Origin: Clostridiales bacterium
Lineage (GTDB): Bacteria > Bacillota > Clostridia > Oscillospirales > Acutalibacteraceae
Assembly: GCA_020860025.1 (NCBI GenBank)
Contig: JAJBVC010000058.1
Span: 1 to 7,282, forward strand
DNA length: 7,282 nt
Direction: 5' to 3'
Within the stretch, counting starts at the first letter, position 1, and every line of letters begins with the position of its first letter. The notes below the pieces were generated by a model. The model was not told the DNA's origin, made no database searches, and saw nothing but the letters and a program-made list of their open reading frames with translations. Positions 1-4,821 of the stretch are shown here, in pieces. A program made the translations under genes and the position numbers.

Positions 1-1
1 A

Positions 2-970
2 GATGAAGAAATGGAATTTAGTGCTATGGGCGAGGTGTTAAGCAATGAGTTGGGTATTGATGTCCCTGATGATGTTGTAAAAGACTTAGCGTCGGAAATC
101 AAAGCGAGACAAACGCTTGCAGATATGATAGAGCCAATGGATGAGGACGAGTTTTGTGACTTTTTAGGAGCGGTGTGTGAGCCTGACACAAGAGACGATA
201 AGGACTTCGTACTTAATCCTGTTCGGTTTGGAGACTTGTTATCGATTGCTGAGTTTCTCAATAAGGTAGCCAAAAGAGACAAAACACAAAATCCGATAAA
301 AAGTGCTGACACAGATAGAGATAGGCTGGATAAGGGTTATGTCCATCTTAGTGAGGAGTATAAAGCGTTTTCTATTAGTGGAAATGAGATTCAGGAGTTT
401 ATAAAAATATTATCGCTATACAGTATGGAAGCAACAGAAAAACTTTCGGGGAATGTGGAAATAGCTATTACCATACCTGATGTTTATGTACATAAAGACG
501 AGAGTGAAAGAGAAAAAAAGAAAAAGAAAAAAATCCTTGAGAAAACATATGCAGACCTTATGTTGTCAATGCAGTCGGATAATTTCGATGAGTATGATAT
601 GTGTCCTCCCGAAGAAATAGGCGTGGCGAATTATAATAAGAAATACGAACTTAATTCGGCACAATACAAAAAGGTGTTATTAACTACTAATTTTTTGAAG
701 ACCTTTGTAGATGACGGCAAAGAACTTTGGGCTGAAGCGGATGAGGAGGGATATGAGTATTTTAGGACATTTCCTCCAGAGATGGTGTCGGGGCAAACTG
801 GTGTGTGCGTGAAAGTACAAGTTATATCTTTTAATCCTTACGAAAAAGAAATCAAAGACTTTTGTAAAATTCTTTCGTACTGTTCGGAATTTGAACTTCG
901 TTGCGCTCCCGATACAGGAGTGATAGTACAGTGTACAATACCTGATGTGTACGTACTAAAAGATAATTAA
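2..970 (+). CDS. Hypothetical acidic protein with two internal repeats; probably 5'-partial
   Basis: I do not recognise this protein. The frame is open from base 2 to the TAA at 968-970. The first ATG is at 11, but too little upstream sequence is visible to judge a ribosome binding site, so the true start may lie outside the window. Counting from that ATG (319 residues), the protein is soluble-looking: rich in Asp, Glu and Lys, with no signal peptide and no membrane segment. Two diverged copies of one module are visible at about residues 36-163 and 180-319. Both open with ADM/ADL-x(3)-M, share an LN-x(10)-FL element, and close with KILS ... TIPDVYV-x-KD. A lysine-rich linker (about 167-178) joins them. 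The downstream neighbour is a tiny Cys-rich peptide gene 77 nt away. No catalytic motif was found, and a scaffold or binding role would be a guess. The frame looks genuinely coding because the repeat is conserved at protein level while its DNA has diverged. Confidence 0.75.
   Translation, partial: DEEMEFSAMGEVLSNELGIDVPDDVVKDLASEIKARQTLADMIEPMDEDEFCDFLGAVCEPDTRDDKDFVLNPVRFGDLLSIAEFLNKVAKRDKTQNPIKSADTDRDRLDKGYVHLSEEYKAFSISGNEIQEFIKILSLYSMEATEKLSGNVEIAITIPDVYVHKDESEREKKKKKKILEKTYADLMLSMQSDNFDEYDMCPPEEIGVANYNKKYELNSAQYKKVLLTTNFLKTFVDDGKELWAEADEEGYEYFRTFPPEMVSGQTGVCVKVQVISFNPYEKEIKDFCKILSYCSEFELRCAPDTGVIVQCTIPDVYVLKDN
116..967 (+). repeat. Intragenic tandem duplication (two protein modules)
   Basis: Copy 1 spans about 116-499 and copy 2 about 548-967. 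Matching protein landmarks, from ATG 11: ADM 37-39 with ADL 181-183; LN 68-69 with LN 214-215; EFL 81-83 with NFL 227-229; KILS 132-135 with KILS 286-289; TIPDVYV 154-160 with TIPDVYV 309-315. The offset grows from 144 to 155 residues, so insertions have accumulated between landmarks. The C-terminal third of each copy is best conserved. The nucleotide sequences are no longer obviously alike, which suggests an old duplication. Confidence 0.7.
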
Positions 971-990
971 AAGCGGTTACCGCCAACAGT

Positions 991-1017
991 AACACTTTTC
1001 CTTTCTTTTCATAGGAT
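991..1017 (+). promoter_or_regulatory. Possible sigma-K/E-like sporulation promoter
   Basis: CATAGGAT at 1010-1017 fits the CATAnnnT -10 pattern used by the mother-cell sigma factors of spore formers. AACA at 991-994 supplies the short AC-type -35 of sigma-K, with 16 nt between AC and CATA. A start near 1024 would leave a leader of roughly 24 nt before the small Cys-rich gene. These motifs are short and degenerate, so a chance match is possible. No good TTGACA/TATAAT pair was seen between the two genes. Confidence 0.35.
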
Positions 1018-1029
1018 GGTTTAGAAAAA

Positions 1030-1040
1030 GGAAAGGGGGT
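1030..1040 (+). promoter_or_regulatory. Strong ribosome binding site of the Cys-rich peptide gene
   Basis: GGAAAGGGGGT matches the AGAAAGGAGGT complement of the 16S tail almost throughout, and ends 7 nt before ATG 1048. This is the main evidence, besides composition, that the 39-codon frame is translated. Confidence 0.75.
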
Positions 1041-1047
1041 TGCAATT

Positions 1048-1167
1048 ATGGGTTGTGGATGCAATAACTTCGGTTGTGGCGGTTCATCTTGGATCATCAT
1101 CCTTATAATTATCCTTTTACTTTGCGGCGGTAACTGCTCAAATGATTGCGGTTGTGGTTGCAACTAA
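1048..1167 (+). CDS. Small Cys/Gly-rich peptide with one hydrophobic helix (39 aa)
   Basis: The peptide reads as a Cys/Gly/Asn-rich head (residues 1-12, MGCGCNNFGCGG), a hydrophobic core (about 15-25: Trp, then only Ile and Leu), and a Cys/Gly/Asn-rich tail (26-39, ending CGCGCN). Cysteines lie at 3, 5, 10, 26, 30, 34, 36 and 38, eight in 39 residues, placed nearly symmetrically about the core. The ATG follows a near-perfect ribosome binding site. Peptides of this look occur in Clostridia under the misleading database label 'chorion class high-cysteine protein'. The layout also recalls the tiny Gly-rich YjcZ-type sporulation peptides of Bacillus, which have a similar hydrophobic core. I infer a membrane- or spore-coat-associated peptide, cross-linked by disulfides or binding metal; neither is shown by the sequence. 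A possible sigma-K-like promoter at 991-1017 would fit late sporulation. Existence as a gene is likely; function is not known. Confidence 0.78.
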   Translation: MGCGCNNFGCGGSSWIIILIIILLLCGGNCSNDCGCGCN

Positions 1168-1194
1168 TCTTGTCGTTAAATAAGTGACTTAAAC

Positions 1195-1224
1195 GAGGGC
1201 TGTGGTGATTTTGCCGCAGCCCTC
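1195..1224 (+). terminator. GC-rich hairpin, probable transcription terminator with weak U tract
   Basis: GAGGGCTGTGG (1195-1205) pairs with CCGCAGCCCTC (1214-1224) over 11 bp, including one G-U, around an 8-nt loop. It lies 27 nt after the stop of the Cys-rich gene. The following bases are not T-rich, so it is a poor classical terminator by itself. A T4 run occurs only at 1261-1264, after a second possible fold (GATT-TT-GCCG at 1207-1216 with CGGCAATC at 1253-1260) that excludes the first. I read 1195-1264 as a termination zone that separates the left genes from the next promoter. Confidence 0.6.
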
Positions 1225-1298
1225 AGTTCGTATCTGAAGCGGTACAGCCGTTCGGCAATCTTTTAAAAATACACAAATGAAATAGTTTGTTAAAATTG

Positions 1299-1326
1299 TT
1301 GACATAATTACACTTTATCATATATT
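1299..1326 (+). promoter_or_regulatory. Vegetative (sigma-A-type) promoter of the alarmone synthetase/two-component unit
   Basis: A perfect TTGACA lies at 1299-1304 and TATATT at 1321-1326, with a 16-nt spacer. TATTAT at 1323-1328 with an 18-nt spacer is an alternative -10. The surroundings are very AT-rich. Transcription would begin near 1333, giving a leader of about 27 nt to ATG 1360. Confidence 0.75.
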
Positions 1327-1344
1327 ATTATTTTATCATATGAT
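1314..1344 (+). promoter_or_regulatory. Candidate operator: 10-bp direct repeat plus palindrome over -10 and +1
   Basis: TTTATCATAT occurs at 1314-1323 and again at 1332-1341, eight bases apart. The second copy extends into the perfect 10-bp palindrome ATCATATGAT (1335-1344). The first copy overlaps the -10 and the second lies at the expected start site, where a bound protein would block polymerase. The AT-rich context raises the odds of chance repeats. Confidence 0.35.
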
Positions 1345-1359
1345 TTGGCGGTTAAGTTT

Positions 1360-1965
1360 ATGACAGACAAGGATTTTTATAATCAGGCTTATGACGACAT
1401 ACTTGAGGTGTATCGTGAGCTTGAGGAATTTTGCAATACCATTTACAAAAATGCGGGTGGAACGGGAGACAGAAATCCGATAGAGCATTTTAAAATACGA
1501 ATAAAATCACCAGAAAGCGCTCTCGAAAAAATGCAACGAAAAGGATTTGAAATATCAAATAAAAATGTTTTGTCCGAGCTGCACGATATAGTCGGTGCAA
1601 GAATTGTATGTGATTTTCTCAGCGGAATTGAAAATGTTGAAAAGCTTATTGATAAAAATTTTGAAGTAATCGAAAAGAAAGATTACATAAAAAATGTAAA
1701 ACCTAACGGCTACAGAAGTTTGCATATGATACTTCTGTTTCGCAGTGGTGAAAAATCACGAAAAAATGATATTTACGCCGAGGTTCAGCTTCGCACAATA
1801 GCAATGGATTGCTGGGCAAGCCTTGAACATTCTCTTAAATATAAGCACGAAATAAAAAATCAGGAAATAATCGTTGAAGAACTTAAAAGATGCGCAGAAC
1901 AGCTTGCATCGTCCGATCTTACAATGCAGACAATAAATGATTTGCTCAACGAAACAAATATTTAG
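1360..1965 (+). CDS. Small alarmone synthetase: (p)ppGpp synthetase with RelA/SpoT synthetase domain only
   Basis: The predicted reaction is transfer of pyrophosphate from ATP to the 3' hydroxyl of GDP or GTP, making ppGpp/pppGpp in the cytoplasm. The expected motifs are present in a 201-residue protein numbered from ATG 1360: RIKSPES (47-53) with the following EKM, DIVGARIV (76-83) with the metal-binding Asp, NGYRSLH (116-122) for the acceptor nucleotide, and EVQLRT (141-146) followed by a W-ASLEHSLKYK segment. There is no HD hydrolase, TGS or ACT domain, and the length fits the RelQ/RelP (YjbM/YwaC) class of about 200-210 residues; the subclass is undecided. An in-frame TTG at 1345 could start a 206-residue form, but it has no ribosome binding site, whereas GGCGG (1347-1351) precedes ATG 1360 by 8 nt. 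It is first in an apparent operon with a response regulator (17-nt gap) and a sensor kinase, directly after a good promoter, so alarmone output may be tied to that signalling pair. Confidence 0.9.
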   Translation: MTDKDFYNQAYDDILEVYRELEEFCNTIYKNAGGTGDRNPIEHFKIRIKSPESALEKMQRKGFEISNKNVLSELHDIVGARIVCDFLSGIENVEKLIDKNFEVIEKKDYIKNVKPNGYRSLHMILLFRSGEKSRKNDIYAEVQLRTIAMDCWASLEHSLKYKHEIKNQEIIVEELKRCAEQLASSDLTMQTINDLLNETNI

Positions 1966-1976
1966 GAAAGGCTGTG
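1964..1976 (+). promoter_or_regulatory. Ribosome binding site that decides the response-regulator start
   Basis: AGGAAAGG (1964-1971) overlaps the stop of the synthetase gene. It is only 2 nt from GTG 1974 but 11 nt from ATG 1983. GAAAGG pairs with the inner half of the anti-Shine-Dalgarno sequence, so the longer spacing is the expected one. GAAAGGCTGTG (1966-1976) recurs before the kinase gene at 2724-2734. Confidence 0.6.
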
Positions 1977-1982
1977 AAAATT

Positions 1983-2648
1983 ATGAAGCTCCTTCTTGCC
2001 GAGGATGAAAAGGAATTGTCCCACGCAACAATAACACTGCTGAAAATGAACGGTTTTGACGCCGATGCCGCTTACGACGGGCTTGAGGCAATTGAACTTG
2101 CCGAAAAAAATATATATGACGGATATATACTTGATATAATGATGCCAAAGGCGGACGGAATAACAGTATTAAAAAAGCTCAGGGAATCGGGCGATACTGC
2201 TCCCGTGCTTATGCTCACGGCAAAATCTGAAATTGACGATAAGGTAAACGGACTTAACTGCGGCGCAAACGATTATCTTACAAAGCCGTATGCAATTAAA
2301 GAGCTTGTTGCAAGAATACAGGCAATGCTGAGAAGTTCAAATCAAATGCCGTCTTCCGATATAACGGCGGGAAATTTCAAAATCAGCAAAAGCAATATGA
2401 CGCTTATAACGGACATCAGCTCCGTCAGCCTTACGGCTCAGGAATTTTGTTTGTTGGAGCAGTTTATCGTTCATAAGCAGCATAACTTTACGGCACGTCA
2501 GCTTCTTGAAAAAGCGTGGGATGAGCAAAAGGATATAAATATAATTCCAATATATATTGCATATATAAACAATAAACTGCATTCTGTTCAGGCGAATGCC
2601 GAAATAAAACAGTGCGAAAGCGATACATATAAACTGGAGATTGTATAA
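1983..2648 (+). CDS. OmpR-family response regulator with atypical DNA-binding domain
   Basis: Likely cytoplasmic partner of the adjacent histidine kinase. Numbered from ATG 1983 (221 residues), the receiver domain (1-117) is complete: acidic pocket E7/D8, phospho-acceptor D51 in ILDIMMPKADG, T79 in LTAKS, and K101 in LTKPY. A winged-helix output domain follows (about 126-221), starting with the usual SLTAQEF-LLE element. The recognition region is unusual. Where clostridial relatives generally have VYISFLRKKL and TVRGVGYKL, this protein has IYIAYINNKL (190-199) and KQCESDTYKL (209-218), losing basic residues expected to touch DNA. It may have altered specificity, bind DNA weakly, or act through protein contacts. 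GTG 1974 is an alternative start but lies only 2 nt from the ribosome binding site. It sits 17 nt after the alarmone synthetase and 93 nt before the kinase, in the same frame as the kinase. Confidence 0.9.
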   Translation: MKLLLAEDEKELSHATITLLKMNGFDADAAYDGLEAIELAEKNIYDGYILDIMMPKADGITVLKKLRESGDTAPVLMLTAKSEIDDKVNGLNCGANDYLTKPYAIKELVARIQAMLRSSNQMPSSDITAGNFKISKSNMTLITDISSVSLTAQEFCLLEQFIVHKQHNFTARQLLEKAWDEQKDINIIPIYIAYINNKLHSVQANAEIKQCESDTYKLEIV

Positions 2649-2723
2649 AAACCATACTTAATTATATGTCTTATCAGTCGGCAATGGGGCATATTAAATG
2701 GTTTTATCCGACAATTTGCAGAT

Positions 2724-2734
2724 GAAAGGCTGTG
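2724..2734 (+). promoter_or_regulatory. Ribosome binding site of the kinase gene, duplicate of the regulator's
   Basis: GAAAGGCTGTG is identical to 1966-1976 and lies 7 nt before ATG 2742 (6 nt in the regulator's case). The rest of the 93-nt gap (2649-2741) holds a 5-bp GTCGG/CCGAC inverted repeat (2677-2681 with 2708-2712) and no convincing promoter or terminator. Confidence 0.55.
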
Positions 2735-2741
2735 TAATCAT

Positions 2742-3974
2742 ATGACGAAAAAATTGCAGCAGCGATTTATAACCGTGGGAATGTTATCGGCATTGGTTGT
2801 CGTTATTATTGTAATGTGTATAATCAATTTTGCAAACCATTTTCAAAACATATCGCAGGCGGATTCAATGCTTTCATATCTTGTTGAAAATGATGGCGAC
2901 TTTCCCGGTAATTTGCCGTCAGCCGAGCCTGATATTCCCAATTATGAAGCTGCATCGCCCGAAACATATTATTCAACCAGATTTTTTTCTGTTTGGATAA
3001 AAGACGGGACTATTGAAAAAATAAATACTCAGTCAATCGCAGCACTCTCTCAAAGCGAGGTTGAAGAATATGCTCTTTATGTTTATAACAATGATAAGAG
3101 TGGCGGATATTTGGACGAGTATAGGTACAGCGTAAGCTCAAAAGGAGATCAGACGCTCATTGTATTTCTTGACTGTCTGCAAACCAGAACAAGCGAAAAA
3201 AGAATTATGACGCTGTCTGTAATAATTGCGGTCGGTGCGCTGCTTTGTATTTTTATTTTATTGTATCTGTTTTCAAAACGTGTCGTAGCTCCTATAGCGG
3301 AATCGTCGGAAAAGCAAAAAAGGTTTATAACAGACGCAAGTCACGAGCTGAAAACTCCGCTTGCGGTGCTTTTGGCTAATACGGAAATCATTGAAGCGCA
3401 AAACGGTACGAGCGAATGGACTGAAAGCAGCAGGCACCAGATTGACAGAATGACGCAGCTTGTAGGTCAGCTGATGACGCTTGCTTCGCTCAACGAGGTG
3501 GAGGAAAATGTTCAGCTTGAGGAAACGGACATAACCGAGCTTATATCGTCAGAGGTTACTCCTTTCAAAGCCGTTGCTGCAAATAAAGGAAAAACTCTTT
3601 CATCAGATATTGCTTTAGACATGCACGGCAAGGTCAATATTAAGCACTTAAGAGAAGTTACTTCAATATTGGTTGATAATGCAATAAAGTATTCGGATGA
3701 AAATGGAGAAATTAAAATCAGTGCATATATAAATCAAAAAAAGCACACCTTAAATATGTCAGTGTCAAATCCCTGTGAATCCGCTAATAAAGATGAAGTA
3801 AGCCATTTCTTTGACAGATTTTACCGCACCGATTCCTCCCGCTCACGTGAAACAGGAGGCTCGGGAATAGGACTGTCAATAGCAAGCGCAGTTGCACAGA
3901 CGTATAACGGAAAGCTGAGCGCCAAATGTTCAGATGAAAAAATAATAACATTTAATTTGATTTTGCCTATATAA
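2742..3974 (+). CDS. Membrane sensor histidine kinase (HisKA/HATPase_c)
   Basis: Transmembrane sensor that autophosphorylates on histidine and should pass phosphate to the regulator encoded just upstream. Order of parts in 410 residues: transmembrane helix 1 (about 9-30), an extracytoplasmic sensor region of about 120 residues (33-154) without a family I recognise, transmembrane helix 2 (about 155-177), no evident HAMP domain of full length, the H-box DASHELKTPLA with H201, the N-box LVDNAIKYS with N313, and a late ATPase segment FFDRFYR (356-362) with GGSGIGL (372-378). The first glycine box, normally D-x-G-x-G, reads SNPCES (342-347), so the usual adenine-contact Asp is not obvious; similar degenerate forms occur among clostridial kinases, so activity is still expected. 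ATG 2742 is preceded by GAAAGG. A bidirectional terminator follows 13 nt after the stop, making this the last gene of the unit. The stimulus is unknown. Confidence 0.92.
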   Translation: MTKKLQQRFITVGMLSALVVVIIVMCIINFANHFQNISQADSMLSYLVENDGDFPGNLPSAEPDIPNYEAASPETYYSTRFFSVWIKDGTIEKINTQSIAALSQSEVEEYALYVYNNDKSGGYLDEYRYSVSSKGDQTLIVFLDCLQTRTSEKRIMTLSVIIAVGALLCIFILLYLFSKRVVAPIAESSEKQKRFITDASHELKTPLAVLLANTEIIEAQNGTSEWTESSRHQIDRMTQLVGQLMTLASLNEVEENVQLEETDITELISSEVTPFKAVAANKGKTLSSDIALDMHGKVNIKHLREVTSILVDNAIKYSDENGEIKISAYINQKKHTLNMSVSNPCESANKDEVSHFFDRFYRTDSSRSRETGGSGIGLSIASAVAQTYNGKLSAKCSDEKIITFNLILPI

Positions 3975-3987
3975 CCCATATAAACCT

Positions 3988-4033
3988 AAAAAACTCTGCC
4001 GCATTTTAGCTTTTGCGACAGAGTTTTTATTTT
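3988..4033. terminator. Bidirectional Rho-independent terminator between convergent units
   Basis: AAAAACTCTG (3989-3998) pairs with CAGAGTTTTT (4019-4028). After one C/A mismatch, CGCA (4000-4003) pairs with TGCG (4014-4017), leaving a 10-nt loop. T-rich bases follow on the + strand (4024-4034), and a run of six T's follows on the - strand (complement of 3988-3993). It therefore ends both the kinase unit from the left and the tatD unit from the right, 12 nt beyond the tatD stop. Confidence 0.88.
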
Positions 4034-4040
4034 GTGTATT

Positions 4041-4808
4041 TTATTTTAAGCCGTATAATTCTTTGGCATTTTTATTTGTAATATCCAAAATTTCCTGAGT
4101 GTCCATATTAAGAACGCTTCCGATTCTTTGAGCTATATATGGAATGAGAGTCGAATCATTTCTTTTGCCACGCATAGGGACAGGAGCGAGATATGGGCAA
4201 TCGGTTTCTAGCACAAGCCTTTCAATCGGTATTTCCTTAACGACTTCAAGGCTTTTTCGTGCGTTAGTGAACGTAACCACACCGTTTAGACCGATGTACA
4301 TACCAAGACCGATTATTTCCCTTGCCATTTCTTTCGAGCCCGAAAAGCAGTGTACAACGCCTTTCGGTTTTACCGATTTGAGAATTTCAAGAGTATCGCC
4401 GTGAGCGTCTCTGTCGTGAACGATTACAGGTAAATCCATTTCGTTTGCAAGCTCAGCCTGTTTGATGAAAAAGTCTTTTTGCACCTGTTTTGATGAACTC
4501 ATCCAGTGGTAATCAAGACCGATTTCACCGATTGCAACGCATTTTTCATTTTTAGCAAATTTACGGATTATTTTTAAATCGTCAAGCGTAAATCCCTCAA
4601 GATTTTCAGGATGTAATCCGGCGGCAAAATAAAAATAATCATATTGCTGAGCCAAATCAAAATTAAACTGAGTTGAATCAATATCGCAGCCGCAGCTTAC
4701 GACAGCGGTAACACCTTGACTTTTAAGACCGTCAAGCAGACTGTCACGGTCACGGTTGAATTTACTGTCGTCATAATGTGAATGCGAATCAAATATATTG
4801 TGATACAT
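4041..4808 (-). CDS. tatD: TatD-family metal-dependent hydrolase (YabD-like DNase)
   Basis: TatD-type enzymes are cytoplasmic metal-dependent amidohydrolase-fold nucleases; some act as 3'-5' exonucleases, though the physiological role of the Firmicutes YabD branch is less certain. From ATG 4808 the protein has 255 residues, matching family length. Metal-site motifs are intact: HSH (9-11), GEIGLDYH with E95, HDRDAH with H131, HCFSG with H153, and ETDCPYLAP with D203. GTG 4817 would add three residues, but it lies inside the AAGCGGTG segment that best serves as ribosome binding site for ATG 4808, 6 nt away. The gene starts 13 nt after the metG stop, so the two are surely cotranscribed. The metG-tatD order is conserved in Firmicutes, for example metS-yabD in Bacillus subtilis. 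There rnmV and ksgA follow, but here a terminator comes directly after tatD. Confidence 0.93.
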   Translation of the reverse strand: MYHNIFDSHSHYDDSKFNRDRDSLLDGLKSQGVTAVVSCGCDIDSTQFNFDLAQQYDYFYFAAGLHPENLEGFTLDDLKIIRKFAKNEKCVAIGEIGLDYHWMSSSKQVQKDFFIKQAELANEMDLPVIVHDRDAHGDTLEILKSVKPKGVVHCFSGSKEMAREIIGLGMYIGLNGVVTFTNARKSLEVVKEIPIERLVLETDCPYLAPVPMRGKRNDSTLIPYIAQRIGSVLNMDTQEILDITNKNAKELYGLK

Positions 4809-4821
4809 AAAAGACACCGCT

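Noticed and set aside
852..1163. 103-codon minus-strand frame opposite the end of the repeat protein and the Cys-rich peptide
   Set aside because: Runs antisense through two better-supported genes, its Gln/Pro-rich start merely mirrors the Cys/Gly codons, and it has no good ribosome binding site.
1345..1359. TTG 1345 as start of the alarmone synthetase
   Set aside because: No ribosome binding site before it, while GGCGG lies 8 nt before ATG 1360; the extra five residues are outside the conserved domain.
1340..1363. Seven-codon leader frame (MIWRLSL) whose TGA overlaps ATG 1360 as ATGA
   Set aside because: It would begin only about 7 nt after the predicted transcription start with no ribosome binding site; most likely chance, though the ATGA overlap is worth remembering if the synthetase proves to be translationally controlled.
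2337..2582. 81-codon minus-strand frame inside the response regulator
   Set aside because: Fully within a clear gene on the other strand; no family resemblance.
4144..4404. 86-codon plus-strand frame opposite tatD
   Set aside because: Shadow of an intact tatD.
4809..4817. GTG 4817 as start of tatD
   Set aside because: It falls within the likely ribosome binding site for ATG 4808, and the 255-residue product better fits the family length.
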